Positions 8,885 to 18,465 of a DNA stretch of 23,849 bases are shown in pieces. The DNA lies in contig CAMPHL010000001.1 of assembly GCA_946885905.1 (NCBI GenBank), positions 1 through 23,849 of the forward strand, read 5' to 3'. A program made the position numbers and the translations under genes. This stretch comes from an uncultured Pseudomonadota bacterium. Its GTDB lineage: Bacteria > Pseudomonadota > Gammaproteobacteria > Burkholderiales > Usitatibacteraceae. The notes under the pieces are model-generated. The model had not been told where the DNA came from and ran no database searches. It worked only from the letters and a program-made list of their open reading frames with translations. Position 1 is the first letter of the stretch. Each line of letters opens with the position of its first letter.

Positions 8885-9496
8885 TCAAAAGGCCAGGTCC
8901 TTCTGCAGCAGCACGTGCACCGGCTCGAAGCTGCGGCGGTGGATCTCGCACGGGCCCAGTTGCCTCAGCGCCGCGAGGTGCTCGGGCGTCGAATATCCCT
9001 TGTGGCTCGCGAACCCGTACCCCGGATAGTGCGCGTCGAGCGCGGTCATTTCGGCATCGCGCGCTACCTTGGCGAGGATCGAGGCCGCCGAGATCGCCGC
9101 AACCAGCTGGTCACCCTTCACGATCGCGCGGCAACGGCCTTCGATGGGCGGCAGCATGTTGCCGTCCACGCAGACCTCGTCGGGCTGCATTCCAAGCGAC
9201 TCCACGGCGCGCTTCATCGCGAGCAGGCTCGCCCGCAGGATGTTGATCGTGTCGATCTCCTGCACGTTCGCGCTCGCGATCGCCCAGGCGAGCGCCCGTT
9301 CCTTGATGCGCCCGGAGAGCTTCTCGCGCGTCCCGGCATCGAGCAGCTTCGAATCGTGCAGGTTGTTGATGCGCGGGCGCCTGGGGTCGAGCACCACGGC
9401 GGCGGCGAACACGGCGCCGGCGAGCGGCCCGCGGCCGGCCTCGTCAACCCCGCAGAGGAGCAGGGTGTCGGTGGGATTCTGGTAGCGCCGCGTCAT
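8885..9496 (-). CDS. rnhB: Ribonuclease HII
   Basis: Cleaves the RNA strand of RNA-DNA hybrids and incises at single ribonucleotides in DNA. 203 residues from the ATG at 9496. Catalytic acidic residues are all present: Asp18 and Glu19 in CGVDEAGRG, Asp111 in VDGN, and Asp137 in [12 protein letters not shown]; the HKGYST motif also fits. Its 5' end overlaps the 3' end of lpxB by 53 bases in a different frame. A later start is not available, because CGVDEAGRG begins only 14 residues in. The overlap suggests translational coupling to lpxB. Confidence 0.95.
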   Translation of the reverse strand: MTRRYQNPTDTLLLCGVDEAGRGPLAGAVFAAAVVLDPRRPRINNLHDSKLLDAGTREKLSGRIKERALAWAIASANVQEIDTINILRASLLAMKRAVESLGMQPDEVCVDGNMLPPIEGRCRAIVKGDQLVAAISAASILAKVARDAEMTALDAHYPGYGFASHKGYSTPEHLAALRQLGPCEIHRRSFEPVHVLLQKDLAF

Positions 9497-10646
9497 TGCG
9501 CGTTCCGGGTTCGATGTAGGGTTGCAGCGCCTCGACCACGCGCCCGTCGTGCCCGCAGGCGAGGCTCTCGTGCAGGCGGGCGAAGTGCGCCCGCATCCGG
9601 GCCCGCGCGTCCGGGCTGTCGAGCAGGTTGCCCAGGGCCTGCGCCAGATTGGCAGGCGTGGCCTCATCCTGCAAGAGCTCCGGCACCACGAACTCGCCCG
9701 AGAGGATGTTGGGCAGCCCGAAGTACGGGAGCAGCGCCTTGCGCATCACCATGCGGTAGGTGAGCGGGTTCAGGCGATAGGTGATCACCATCGGGCAGCG
9801 CGCGAGCGCGGCCTCCAGGGTGGCGGTGCCGCTCGCGACGATCGCCGCATCGCACGCCTGGAGCGCCAGGCGCGCGTGGCCGAAGAGCATCTCGACCGGA
9901 AGCTCGGCGGCGCCGAGCGCATAGAGGCGCGCCTCGAAATGCTCGCGCGTCTCGCGGGTGGCCAGGGGAACGATGAATCGCAGCTCCGGGCGTTGCGCCT
10001 GGAGGCGCCGCGCGGTCTCGATGAGGAGGTCGGCGTGAAGCTCGAGCTCGCTTGCGCGGCTGCCGGGCAGCAGCGCCACCGCGAGCGCGCCTGCCCCGAG
10101 CCGCAACTGGGCCCGCGCCTCGCCCGGGTCGGGCGAGAGCGGCAGCTCGTCGGCGAGCGGATGCCCCACGTAGCTCACGGGGATCCCGGCCTTGCGGTAG
10201 ATCGTCTCCTCGAACGGGAACAGCACGAGCATGCGGTCGACCGAGCGCCCGATCGACGGGATGCGCCCGGAACGCCAGGCCCAGACCGAAGGGCTCACGT
10301 AGTGGACGGTCGGGATGCGGGCGGCCTTGAGCTTCGCCTCGAGCCCGAGGTTGAAGTCGGGAGCGTCCACGCCGATGAAGAGGTCGGGCGGCGATTCGAG
10401 CAGCAGCTTGCGCAGGCCGGAGCGGATGGCGAGGATCTCGCGCAGGCTCTTCAGGACCTCCACGTAGCCGCGCACCGCGAGGGTTTCCATCGGGAAGTGG
10501 CTGCGCACCCCCTCGGCCTGCATGCGGGGGCCCGCGATGCCGTGGAACTGGAGCTGCGGCCAGCGCGCCCTCAGGGCGCGCACGAGCGCGGCGCCGAGCA
10601 TGTCGCCCGACGCCTCGCCGGCGACGATCGCGATCGTGCGGTCCAT
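9444..10646 (-). CDS. lpxB: Lipid-A-disaccharide synthase
   Basis: Glycosyltransferase (GT19) that condenses UDP-2,3-diacylglucosamine with lipid X to make the lipid A disaccharide at the inner face of the cytoplasmic membrane. 400 residues. The N-terminal [18 protein letters not shown] motif and the C-terminal UDP-binding region [20 protein letters not shown] followed by [11 protein letters not shown] are diagnostic. It is about 15-20 residues longer than usual at the C-terminus (after LQPYIEPG), the tail running into rnhB. The ATG lies 2 bp after the lpxA stop. Confidence 0.95.
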   Translation of the reverse strand: MDRTIAIVAGEASGDMLGAALVRALRARWPQLQFHGIAGPRMQAEGVRSHFPMETLAVRGYVEVLKSLREILAIRSGLRKLLLESPPDLFIGVDAPDFNLGLEAKLKAARIPTVHYVSPSVWAWRSGRIPSIGRSVDRMLVLFPFEETIYRKAGIPVSYVGHPLADELPLSPDPGEARAQLRLGAGALAVALLPGSRASELELHADLLIETARRLQAQRPELRFIVPLATRETREHFEARLYALGAAELPVEMLFGHARLALQACDAAIVASGTATLEAALARCPMVITYRLNPLTYRMVMRKALLPYFGLPNILSGEFVVPELLQDEATPANLAQALGNLLDSPDARARMRAHFARLHESLACGHDGRVVEALQPYIEPGTRNDAALPESHRHPAPLRG

Positions 10647-10648
10647 CG

Positions 10649-11425
10649 CTACCGGAGGATGCCGCGCGTGGAGGCCGCGAGGAAGTCGGCGAGCGCGCGC
10701 ACCTCGGGAGCCGAGCCGGCCTGACGCTCGATCTCGGCGCGCGCGTCGGCGAGCGTGAGGCCCGACTTGTAGAGCGTCTTGTAGGCGCGCTTGAGCGCCG
10801 TGATCGCATCGGGCGGGAAGCCGCGACGCTTCAGGCCCTCGGCGTTGATCCCATAGGGCGTCGTCGGATTGCCCGCGATGGTCACGTACGGCGGCACGTC
10901 CTGGGTCACGACGGCCGAAATGCCCGCCATCACGTGCGCTCCGACCTTCACGAACTGGTGCACGCCCACGAAGCCGCCGAGGATCGTCCAGTCCCCGATG
11001 TCGACGTGGCCGGCGAGCGTGGCGTGGTTCGCGAACACCGTGTTGTCGCCCACGAGGCAATCGTGGGCCACGTGGCAGTAGGCCATGATCCAGTTGTCGT
11101 TGCCTACCCGGGTCACGCCGCGGTCCTGCACCGTGCCCCGGTTGAGCGTCACGTACTCGCGGATGGTGTTGCGGTCCCCCACCTCCAGCCGCGTCGGCTC
11201 GCCCTTGTACTTCTTGTCCTGGTTCGCCTCGCCGATCGAGCAGAAATGGAAGATGCGGTTGTCGCGGCCGATCTTCGTGTGGCCCGTGATCACGTTGTGC
11301 GCGCCGATCGTGGTGCCCTCCCCGATCTGCACGTCCCCGTCGACGATCGTGTATGGGCCTACGGTTACGTTCGCGCCCAGGCGGGCGCGATCGTCGACGA
11401 TGGCGGTGGGGTGGATGTGGCTCAC
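10649..11425 (-). CDS. lpxA: Acyl-ACP--UDP-N-acetylglucosamine O-acyltransferase
   Basis: First step of lipid A synthesis: transfers an R-3-hydroxyacyl chain from ACP to the 3-OH of UDP-GlcNAc. 258 residues from GTG at 11425 (VSHIHPTAIVDD); with this start the catalytic His falls at 121 in CHVAHDC, four before E. coli His125, matching the alignment of the HPTAIV start. The left-handed beta-helix hexapeptide repeats fill residues about 5-185, and the C-terminal helical domain ends ADFLAASTRGILR. An in-frame ATG at 11449 would add MFNGFGAS, but those codons belong to the inverted-repeat element upstream, so I prefer the GTG. No clear Shine-Dalgarno precedes either start, which is unusual among its neighbours. 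Confidence 0.93.
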   Translation of the reverse strand: MSHIHPTAIVDDRARLGANVTVGPYTIVDGDVQIGEGTTIGAHNVITGHTKIGRDNRIFHFCSIGEANQDKKYKGEPTRLEVGDRNTIREYVTLNRGTVQDRGVTRVGNDNWIMAYCHVAHDCLVGDNTVFANHATLAGHVDIGDWTILGGFVGVHQFVKVGAHVMAGISAVVTQDVPPYVTIAGNPTTPYGINAEGLKRRGFPPDAITALKRAYKTLYKSGLTLADARAEIERQAGSAPEVRALADFLAASTRGILR

Positions 11426-11429
11426 GGAT

Positions 11430-11608
11430 GCACCAAAGCCATTGAACACGGATGAAACGGATGAAACGGATGAACACGGATAAAGCGAGTACCTGGCTTT
11501 CGTGGACTATCCGTGATGCTGCCCAACGGAGGCACGGAAGCACGCTTTGGGGGTTTATCCGTGTTCATCCGCTTCATCCGTTTCATCCGTGTTCCAAAGG
11601 TTTGGTGC
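11430..11608. repeat. Long inverted repeat with ACGGAT tandem units between fabZ and lpxA
   Basis: A core left arm (11444-11484) and right arm (11554-11594) are 41 bases each and are reverse complements with a single mismatch. The outer 14 bases on each side (11430-11443, 11595-11608) match at 10 of 14 positions, starting with a shared GCACCAAA. Each arm is itself built of tandem units: GAACACGGAT, GAAACGGAT, GAAACGGAT (or GAAGCGGAT), GAACACGGAT, AAA. A 69-base spacer separates the arms. It starts 5 bases upstream of the lpxA GTG and ends 12 bases from the fabZ stop, so it fills the intergenic gap. No ORF for a transposase is inside; it looks like a non-autonomous palindromic element. In RNA it would form a long, almost uninterrupted hairpin. 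Confidence 0.9.
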
Positions 11609-11620
11609 CCGCATCACTCG

Positions 11621-12064
11621 CTACAGCTCCCTCAACGCGCAAAGGAGCTCGGCTTCGGCAGCCACCGCGTCGCCCACCCTGGCCACGGCGGTGAACTTCG
11701 CCATGCCGCGGGCGTTGCGGCCGGCGACGACCTCGATGCGGAGCTGGTCCCCGGGCGTGACCGGCCTCTTGAAGCGCGCGCCGTCGATGCCCACGAAGTA
11801 GTACACCCACTTGCCGTCGTTCTTGTGGCCGAGGCTCTTCAGCGAGAGCACCGCGGCGGCCTGGGCCATGGCCTCGACGATCAGCACGCCGGGCATGACG
11901 GCGTGGTGCGGGAAATGCCCGGGGAAGAAGGGCTCGTTCACGGTCACGTTCTTCAGCGCCACGATGCGCTTGTCCTTCTCGAAGGACACCACCCGGTCGA
12001 TCAGCAGGAACGGATAGCGGTGCGGCAGGTATTCCTTGATCTCGTCGATCGTCATCTCACTCAC
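11621..12064 (-). CDS. fabZ: 3-hydroxyacyl-[acyl-carrier-protein] dehydratase FabZ
   Basis: Hot-dog fold dehydratase of fatty acid elongation; it also competes with LpxA/LpxD for 3-hydroxyacyl-ACP. Family motifs are [13 protein letters not shown] and [10 protein letters not shown], with catalytic His50, then [12 protein letters not shown] with catalytic Glu64 (numbered from the GTG). Start choice: GTG at 12064 has AAGGGAG 6 bases upstream and overlaps lpxD by 8 bases; ATG at 12055 (144 residues) directly follows the lpxD stop but its spacing to that Shine-Dalgarno is 15. Both give normal-length proteins. Downstream, the usual close junction with lpxA is replaced by a long inverted repeat. Confidence 0.94.
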   Translation of the reverse strand: MSEMTIDEIKEYLPHRYPFLLIDRVVSFEKDKRIVALKNVTVNEPFFPGHFPHHAVMPGVLIVEAMAQAAAVLSLKSLGHKNDGKWVYYFVGIDGARFKRPVTPGDQLRIEVVAGRNARGMAKFTAVARVGDAVAAEAELLCALREL

Positions 12065-13076
12065 GCTCGTCTCCCTTGCGCAGCCGCTTCCACAGCTCGT
12101 CCAGCCGGCGCAGGTGCGCGGCGTTGCGCAGCCACTCGGCATGCGGCATCTGAGGCATCCCCGAAGTGTAGGTGCCCGGCGCCGTGATGGACTTGGTGAT
12201 GAAGCTGAACCCCGAGATCGTCACCCCGTCGCAGATCGACAGGTGGCCGGTGATGCCCACCCCGCCGCCGATCATGCAGTCGCGGCCGATGGCCACGCTG
12301 CCCGAGATGCCGGTGCAGCCGGCGATCACGGTGTGCGCGCCGATCACGACGTTGTGTCCGACCTGGATCTGGTTGTCGAGCTTCACGCCCTCGCCGATCA
12401 CCGTGTCGTCGAGCGCGCCGCGGTCGATGGTGGTGTTGGCGCCCACCTCGACGTCGTCGCCGATGCGCACCGCGCCCACCTGGGGGATCTTGATCCAGCG
12501 CCCTGCCTCGCGCGCCATGCCGAAGCCGTCGGCGCCGATCACGGCGCCCGAGTGCAGCAGGCAGCGGGCGCCCACGGAGCAGCCGTCGTAGATCGTGACC
12601 CGGGGGTAGAGGCGTGTATCGTCGCCCACCGAGCAGTCGCGGCCGATGGCCGCATGCGCCCCGATCCTCGCCCGCGCTCCGATGCGCGTGTTGGCGCCGA
12701 TCACGGCGAAGGCGCCGATCTGCGCGGTCGCATCCACGTTGGCCGAGCCGTCGACCTGGGCGAAGGGATGGATCCCGGCTTCGGCCGGCTCCTCGGGATG
12801 GAAGAGCGCCACCGTGCGCGCGTAGTACGCGTACGGGTTCTCGCTCACGATGCGGGGAATCGAGGCGGCGTCACGGTCGCCGGGACCCAGGATCACGGCG
12901 CCCGCCCGCGTCGTGGCGAGACGGCCGCGATACTTCGGATTGGCGAGGAAGGCGATGTGCCCGGGGCCGGCCGAATCGAGGGTCGCCACGCCCGTGAGGC
13001 GCACGCCCTGGTCGCCGACGCCCTCGCCGCCGAGTTGCGCCACTATTTCACCGAGGGTCAGGGCGCGGGCGGCCAC
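12057..13076 (-). CDS. lpxD: UDP-3-O-(3-hydroxyacyl)glucosamine N-acyltransferase
   Basis: Third step of lipid A synthesis, adding the N-linked 3-hydroxyacyl chain. 339 residues from a GTG start at 13076, 4 bp after the skp stop. The N-terminal uridine-binding domain (about 1-100, with [10 protein letters not shown]) is followed by the left-handed beta-helix of hexapeptide repeats (about 100-310). The catalytic His is 241 in [13 protein letters not shown] (E. coli His239), and the end ([21 protein letters not shown]) is the C-terminal helix. Only a weak AGG precedes the GTG, so reinitiation after skp is likely. Confidence 0.95.
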   Translation of the reverse strand: MAARALTLGEIVAQLGGEGVGDQGVRLTGVATLDSAGPGHIAFLANPKYRGRLATTRAGAVILGPGDRDAASIPRIVSENPYAYYARTVALFHPEEPAEAGIHPFAQVDGSANVDATAQIGAFAVIGANTRIGARARIGAHAAIGRDCSVGDDTRLYPRVTIYDGCSVGARCLLHSGAVIGADGFGMAREAGRWIKIPQVGAVRIGDDVEVGANTTIDRGALDDTVIGEGVKLDNQIQVGHNVVIGAHTVIAGCTGISGSVAIGRDCMIGGGVGITGHLSICDGVTISGFSFITKSITAPGTYTSGMPQMPHAEWLRNAAHLRRLDELWKRLRKGDERE

Positions 13077-13080
13077 GGCC

Positions 13081-13569
13081 TCACCGGTCGGCCAGAGCCT
13101 TGATGACCTTGTCCGTGATGTCGATGCGCGAGCTCGCGAACACCGCTTCCTGGATGATCAGGTCGAACTTCTCCTGCTCGGCGATCTGGTTGATGACCCG
13201 CGTGGCGCGCTCCTGCACGCGCGCGAGCTCCTCGTTGCGGCGCAGGTTCAGGTCCTCGCGGATCTCGCGCTGCAGGCGCTGGAAATTCCTGCTGATGTCG
13301 GCGAGCTGGCGCTCCTTCTCGCGCCGCGTGCCCTCGGGGATGGTCACGTTGTCCTTCTCGAGCTCGGCCTGCAGGTCACGCCCCTGCTTCTCGATGCGGC
13401 CGAGCTCCGCGTTGCGGGCGGAAAACTCGCGCTCGAGCACCTGCTGCGCGCGCTTGGCCGGCACCGCCTCGCGGAAGACGCGCTCGGTGTTCACAAACCC
13501 GATCTTCATCTGCGCATCGGCGGCGAACGCGCAACCCAGCAACAGCGCCGCCAGGAGGATCCTTTTCAT
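13081..13569 (-). CDS. skp: Periplasmic chaperone Skp/OmpH
   Basis: Periplasmic chaperone that holds unfolded outer-membrane proteins for BamA. 162 residues: a signal peptide at 1-19 (MKRILLAALLLG... ending ADA), the beta-strand MKIGFVNTERVF, then long charged alpha-helical tentacles (about 45-125, rich in Arg, Glu, Gln; coiled-coil), and the closing DLIIQEAVFASSRIDITDKVI segment. GGAG stands 8 bases before the ATG. It sits 27 bp downstream of bamA and just upstream of lpxD, the normal order. Confidence 0.93.
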   Translation of the reverse strand: MKRILLAALLLGCAFAADAQMKIGFVNTERVFREAVPAKRAQQVLEREFSARNAELGRIEKQGRDLQAELEKDNVTIPEGTRREKERQLADISRNFQRLQREIREDLNLRRNEELARVQERATRVINQIAEQEKFDLIIQEAVFASSRIDITDKVIKALADR

Positions 13570-13596
13570 CCGGCCACTCCGTGTTCCGGGCGAGAC

Positions 13597-15879
13597 CTAG
13601 AAAATCTTACCCAACTGGAATTGGAACCGCTCGATCTTGTCGATGTTGTCCCTTTGCTTGACCGGGTAGGCATAAGAGAAGCGCAGCGGACCCATGGGCG
13701 AATCCCACGCCACCGCCGCGCCCACGCTCGCGCGCAGGTCCTCGGCCTTGATCTTCTCGCCCGGGCCCCAGACGTTGCCCACGTCCGTGAAGACGCCGAG
13801 GCGCACGTTCTTTTCCTTGTACCCCGGCATCGGGAAGAGCAGCTCGAAGTTGGCCACGAAGCGGCGGTCGCCGCCCAGCACGTCGCCGTTGATGTCGCGC
13901 GGGCCCAGCGTCGCGGTCTCGAAGCCCCGCACCGAGCCCACGCCGCCGGCGTAGAAGTTCTTGAAGAACGGCAGCGGCTTGTCGTCGTAGCCGTCGGCGT
14001 AGCCGAGCTCTCCGTTCAGCATCAGGGTGAGCCAGGACCAGCGGTCGAAGGTGTGGAAGAACTGGCTCTGGTACGTGGCCCGGTAGTAGGTGAGGTCGCC
14101 CGGCGGCAGGCCCACTTCGACGCTCACCTCGTTCAGCCAACCATGCATGGGCCAGGTGATGCTGTCGCGAGTGTCGCGTGCGAAGCCGACGTTCGCGCGG
14201 AAGGTGTCGGTCTTCACGCCGAACTGGTTGATGAAGTCGAGGTAGCGCGGCGGGGCGAACGAGAGGTCGATGTCGAGGTCGGTGCGCTCGACCGTGAAGC
14301 CCAGGTGCACGGTGTCGAACTCGGTGACGGGGACGCCGAAGCGCATGCCCGCGCCCGTGGAGCTGGTGCTGTAGGCGGTCACGTCGGTTAACGACGAGGT
14401 GTCCACGTCGCGGCGGAAGAGGTCGAAGCCGCGCGAGATGCCGTCCGTGGTCCAGTAGGGGTTCACGTAGGAGAACGAGAAGATCTTGTTCACCGAGCCG
14501 TTGCTCACCTGGAAGGCGAGCATGTTGCCGGTGCCCAGGACGTTGGCCTGCGACACCGAGGCCTGCAGCGAGAGCTTTTCCGCATCGGAGTAGCCGAGGC
14601 CGAAGTTGAGCGTGCCCGTGTTGCGCTCGGTCACGGTGATGTTCACGTCCACCTGGTCGGGCACGCCGGGCACGGCCGGCGTCTCGATGTTGACCTCGGA
14701 GAAGTAGCCGGTGCGCTGCAGGCGCTCCTTGGAGCGCGCGATCTTCTCCAGCGAGTACCAGCTGCTCTCGAGCTGGCGCAGCTCCCGGCGCACCACCTCG
14801 TCCTGCGTCTTGTGGTTGCCGACGATGTTGATGCGCCGCACGTACACGCGCCGGCCGGGGTCGACGAAGAAGGTGAAGCCGGCGATGCGCTTGTCGCGGT
14901 CGAGGTCCGGCACCGGGTTCACGTTGGCGAACGAGTAGCCGTCGTTGCCCAGGCGGTCGCTCACCTTCTTGGTGGCGCTGATGATGCGCTCGCGCGAGAA
15001 TGTGTCGCCCGGATTGAGGCGCATGAGCGCGCGCAGCTCCGGCTCGGGGGCGATCAGCTCGCCGGCGAGCTTGATCTCGCCCAGCTTGTAGACCGGCCCC
15101 TCGGTGATCGCGATGGTGATGTAGATCTTCTCCCGGTCGGGCGTGATCGAGACCTGGGTGGACTCGATGTTGAACTCGAGGTAGCCGCGATTGAGGTAGT
15201 ACGAGCGCAGCGCCTCGATGTCCGCGGTGAGCTGCTGCTTGGAGTATTGGTCGTCCTTGGTGAACCAGGTGAACCACCCCGGCGTGGTGAGCTTCATCTC
15301 GCGAAGCAGCGTCTTCTCGCTGAAGTCCTTCGCGCCGATGATGTTGATGTCGGCGATCTTGGTGACCGCCCCCTCCTCGATGTCGAAGCGCAGGGCCACG
15401 CGGTTGCGCTCGAGCGGCGTGACCGTCGTCTTCACCTGGACGCTGTAGAACCCGCGCCCCGTGTACTGCCGCCGCAGCTCCTTGTCCGCGCGGTCGAGCA
15501 CCGACTTGTCGTAGATCTTGGATTCCTGGATGCCGGCCTGCTTGAGGCCGTCCTTCAGGTTGTCCTTGGTGAATTCCTTGGCGCCCTCGATCTCGATGCT
15601 CGCGATCGCCGGGCGCTCCTGCACCGAGACCACGAGCACGTCGCCGTCGGCCTCGAGGCGCACGTCGGAGTAGAAGCCCGTCGCATAGAGCGCCTTGATG
15701 GCGGCCGAGGCCCGATCGTCGTCGAGGCGGTCGCCCACCTTGACGGGCAGGTACGTGAACACCGTCCCGGCCTCCGTGCGCTGCACGCCCTCGACGCGGA
15801 TGTCGCGGATGGTGAAGGGGGTGATGGCGAGGACCGGAAGCGCGACGGCGAGGCACGCGGCGAGGAAAAGGCGCTTCAA
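13597..15879 (-). CDS. bamA: Outer membrane protein assembly factor BamA
   Basis: Core of the BAM complex that folds beta-barrel proteins into the outer membrane. 760 residues: signal peptide (about 1-18, MKRLFLAACLAVALPVLA), five POTRA domains (about 20-420, first FTIRDIRVEGVQRTEAGTVF), and a 16-strand barrel ending RFQFQLGKIF with the C-terminal Phe. The loop-6 region shows the conserved V-R-G-F motif (VGSVRGFE). The start is TTG at 15879; no ATG or GTG is available in a position that keeps the signal peptide. It begins 4 bases after the rseP stop and has no good Shine-Dalgarno, so it may depend on translational coupling to rseP. Confidence 0.96.
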   Translation of the reverse strand: MKRLFLAACLAVALPVLAITPFTIRDIRVEGVQRTEAGTVFTYLPVKVGDRLDDDRASAAIKALYATGFYSDVRLEADGDVLVVSVQERPAIASIEIEGAKEFTKDNLKDGLKQAGIQESKIYDKSVLDRADKELRRQYTGRGFYSVQVKTTVTPLERNRVALRFDIEEGAVTKIADINIIGAKDFSEKTLLREMKLTTPGWFTWFTKDDQYSKQQLTADIEALRSYYLNRGYLEFNIESTQVSITPDREKIYITIAITEGPVYKLGEIKLAGELIAPEPELRALMRLNPGDTFSRERIISATKKVSDRLGNDGYSFANVNPVPDLDRDKRIAGFTFFVDPGRRVYVRRINIVGNHKTQDEVVRRELRQLESSWYSLEKIARSKERLQRTGYFSEVNIETPAVPGVPDQVDVNITVTERNTGTLNFGLGYSDAEKLSLQASVSQANVLGTGNMLAFQVSNGSVNKIFSFSYVNPYWTTDGISRGFDLFRRDVDTSSLTDVTAYSTSSTGAGMRFGVPVTEFDTVHLGFTVERTDLDIDLSFAPPRYLDFINQFGVKTDTFRANVGFARDTRDSITWPMHGWLNEVSVEVGLPPGDLTYYRATYQSQFFHTFDRWSWLTLMLNGELGYADGYDDKPLPFFKNFYAGGVGSVRGFETATLGPRDINGDVLGGDRRFVANFELLFPMPGYKEKNVRLGVFTDVGNVWGPGEKIKAEDLRASVGAAVAWDSPMGPLRFSYAYPVKQRDNIDKIERFQFQLGKIF

Positions 15880-15883
15880 GGAG

Positions 15884-17254
15884 TCAGCCGGTGAACAATC
15901 TGTTGAGGTCGTTGTAGAACGCGAAGAACGTGAGCCCCAGCAGGAGGGCCAAGCCCAGGCGCTGGCCGATTTCCATCGTCCTTTCGGACACCGGGCTGCC
16001 CTTCACGATTTCGGCGAAATAATACACCAGGTGCCCCCCGTCCAGCAGCGGAATCGGGAGCAGATTGAGCACTCCGAGGCTCACGCTCACCAGGGCGAGG
16101 AACCCGAGCCACGTGATCCAGCCCAGCTGCGCGGACTGGCCGGCGTAGTCCGCGATGGTGATCGGTCCCGACAGGTTCTTCCACGAAACGTCACCCACGA
16201 GCATGCGCCCCAGCATCTTCACGCTGAAGATCGAGAGGTCCCAGACCTTGTGCGCGGCGCGCCACGACGCTTCCACGGGACCATAGCGCACGGTCGTGGT
16301 CATGCGCTCGTATTCGCGCTTGAGCGCTTCCCCGGCCTCGACGCCCAGGCGGCCGACGCGGCTCGCGCCCTCCCCCACCGTCTCCGGGGTCGCGCGCACG
16401 ATCATCCGCCGGCCCTCCCGCTCGACCTCGATGGCGAGCACGCGTCCGGCGCTGCCCGCCACCTCGGCGGTGAAGTCGAACCAGGTCGGGATCGCCTTGC
16501 CGTCCACGGAGATCACGCGGTCGCCCTGCTTCAAGCCCGCGCGCTCGGCGGCGCTCTCCGGGCGGACGCGGCCCAGCTCCGCGGCCACCTTCGGGCGGTA
16601 GGGACGAAGGCCGAGCTTGCCGAGGAAGTCGCGGTCGAGGTCTTCCTTCGAGATCACCGACATGTCGAGGTTGCGCGTCGAGCGGCTCCCGCCCCGGGTC
16701 TCCACCTCGATGGGCGTGGTGCCCCGCCTCACGGCTTCCTTGAGCAGCAGCCAGCGCACGTCGGTCCAGGTGTACACGGGCTCTTCGGCCACGGACCGGA
16801 TCGTGTCGCCATTGGAAAGGCCCGCGAAAGCGGCCGGCGAATCCCGCGGGGGATCGCCGAGCACGGGCTTCACGCCCGGCAGCCCCGCGATGAACAGGCC
16901 CCAGTACACGAGGAGCGCGAGCATGAAGTTGGCGGCCGGCCCGGCGAGCACGATGAAGATGCGCGCCCACACGTTCTGGCGATTGAAGGCGCGGTCGCGC
17001 TCGCGCACCGGGACATCGCCCTCGCGCTCGTCCAGCATCTTCACGAAGCCGCCGAGCGGGATCGCGGCGATGGCCCATTCGGTCTGGTCGCGCCCCAGGC
17101 GCCGCACCCAGAGCGTGCGGCCGAAGCCCACCGAGAAGCGCAGGATCTTCACGCCGATCATCCGCGCCGCGCCATAGTGGCCGAGCTCGTGGATCACGAC
17201 GAGCACGCCCACGGTCACGAGGAACGACAGGATGGTGACGATCATCGAGGTCAT
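15884..17254 (-). CDS. rseP: Site-2 intramembrane metalloprotease RseP
   Basis: Inner-membrane zinc protease that cuts the anti-sigma factor RseA after the site-1 cut, releasing sigma E. 456 residues. The zinc motif HELGH is at 22-26 in the first membrane helix, and the third ligand is Asp405 in [12 protein letters not shown]. Two tandem PDZ domains lie between (about 125-215 and 220-310, the second with [18 protein letters not shown]). Four membrane segments are visible. The ATG overlaps the dxr stop by four bases (ATGA), implying translational coupling. Confidence 0.95.
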   Translation of the reverse strand: MTSMIVTILSFLVTVGVLVVIHELGHYGAARMIGVKILRFSVGFGRTLWVRRLGRDQTEWAIAAIPLGGFVKMLDEREGDVPVRERDRAFNRQNVWARIFIVLAGPAANFMLALLVYWGLFIAGLPGVKPVLGDPPRDSPAAFAGLSNGDTIRSVAEEPVYTWTDVRWLLLKEAVRRGTTPIEVETRGGSRSTRNLDMSVISKEDLDRDFLGKLGLRPYRPKVAAELGRVRPESAAERAGLKQGDRVISVDGKAIPTWFDFTAEVAGSAGRVLAIEVEREGRRMIVRATPETVGEGASRVGRLGVEAGEALKREYERMTTTVRYGPVEASWRAAHKVWDLSIFSVKMLGRMLVGDVSWKNLSGPITIADYAGQSAQLGWITWLGFLALVSVSLGVLNLLPIPLLDGGHLVYYFAEIVKGSPVSERTMEIGQRLGLALLLGLTFFAFYNDLNRLFTG

Positions 17255-18465
17255 GCGAGCATTCTAGGACGGCGCGCGACCCAGCGGCGCGCGGCGGCGC
17301 GCGCCTCGATGTCGGCCGCGTACACGCGCTCGAGCGAGTCGAGCGGCTCGATCGCGGCCTCGCCCAGCACGTGCTCGATCACCTCCGGAATCTGGGTGAA
17401 AGCGAGCCGCTCGTCGAGGAACGACTCGACGGCGATCTCGTTGGCGGCGTTGAGCAGGGCCGGCGCCGTGCCCCCGCGGCGCATGGCCTCGGCCGCGAGG
17501 CGCACGCACGGAAAGCGGTTCGGGTCCAGGCGTTCGAATTCGAGCGCGCCCAGCGCCGTGAAGTCCAGTGGCTCGACGCCCGCCTCGATGCGGTCGGGCC
17601 ACGAAAGCGCGCATGCGATGGGCGTGCGCATGTCGGGTGCCCCGAGCTGCGCGATCACGGAGCCGTCGCGGTATTCCACCATCGAGTGGATCACGCTCTG
17701 CGGATGGATCACCACCTGCACGGCTTCCTGCGGCGCGGCGAAGAGCCAGCGCGCCTCGATCACCTCCAGGCCCTTGTTCATCATCGTGGCCGAATCCACC
17801 GAGATCTTGCGGCCCATGACCCAGTTGGGATGCGCGCAAGCCTGCTGGGGCGTCACGCGCGCCAGCCGATCGAGGGGTGTGGTGCGGAAGGGGCCGCCCG
17901 AGGCGGTGAGGAGGATGCGACGCACGCCCGCGCGCTCGAGCTCGCCCTCGCGGCCGCAGGCGAAGCCGCGCGGCAGCGACTGGAAGACGGCGGAGTGCTC
18001 GCTGTCGATCGGGAAGAGCCGTCCGCCACCCTGGGCCATCGCCGCCATGAAGAGCGCGCCGGACATCACCAGCGCTTCCTTGTTGGCGAGCAGCACGTCC
18101 TTGCCGGCGCGCGCGGCGGCGAGTGTGGCCGGAAGGCCCGCCGCACCCACGATCGCGGCCATCACCATGTCGAGCTCGGATAGCGAGGCGATGCGCTCGA
18201 GCGCGGCCGCGCCGCTCGAGACCTCGACGTCCAGGCCGGCCTGCTGCAGGGCCGCGCGCAGCCGTTGCGCCGCATCGGCATCGGCCATGACGGCGTGGCG
18301 AGGCCGGTGCGCCTTGCATTGGGCCAGGAGCAGGGCGTCGTTCTTGCCTGCCGTGAGCGCGACAACCTCGAACCTCCCCGGATGGCGCGCGACGACATCG
18401 AGCGTGTTCGCCCCCACCGAGCCCGTGGCGCCGAGGATCGCGAGACGCTTTGGCGTGGGGGTCAT
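17251..18465 (-). CDS. dxr: 1-deoxy-D-xylulose 5-phosphate reductoisomerase
   Basis: Makes 2-C-methyl-D-erythritol 4-phosphate in the MEP isoprenoid pathway, which supplies the precursor of undecaprenyl phosphate. 404 residues. The NADPH-binding loop GATGSVG is at 12-18. Metal ligands are Asp154 and Glu156 (IDSEHSA) and Glu234 ([13 protein letters not shown]), with the substrate motif [15 protein letters not shown] before it. The [12 protein letters not shown] and [10 protein letters not shown] segments are typical. Its ATG overlaps the cdsA stop and its stop overlaps the rseP ATG, both as ATGA. Confidence 0.96.
   Translation of the reverse strand: MTPTPKRLAILGATGSVGANTLDVVARHPGRFEVVALTAGKNDALLLAQCKAHRPRHAVMADADAAQRLRAALQQAGLDVEVSSGAAALERIASLSELDMVMAAIVGAAGLPATLAAARAGKDVLLANKEALVMSGALFMAAMAQGGGRLFPIDSEHSAVFQSLPRGFACGREGELERAGVRRILLTASGGPFRTTPLDRLARVTPQQACAHPNWVMGRKISVDSATMMNKGLEVIEARWLFAAPQEAVQVVIHPQSVIHSMVEYRDGSVIAQLGAPDMRTPIACALSWPDRIEAGVEPLDFTALGALEFERLDPNRFPCVRLAAEAMRRGGTAPALLNAANEIAVESFLDERLAFTQIPEVIEHVLGEAAIEPLDSLERVYAADIEARAAARRWVARRPRMLA

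Noticed and set aside
11430..11608. CRISPR-like array because of the short tandem ACGGAT units
   Set aside because: Units of 9-10 bases are adjacent without spacers and form two inverted arms; there are no cas genes.
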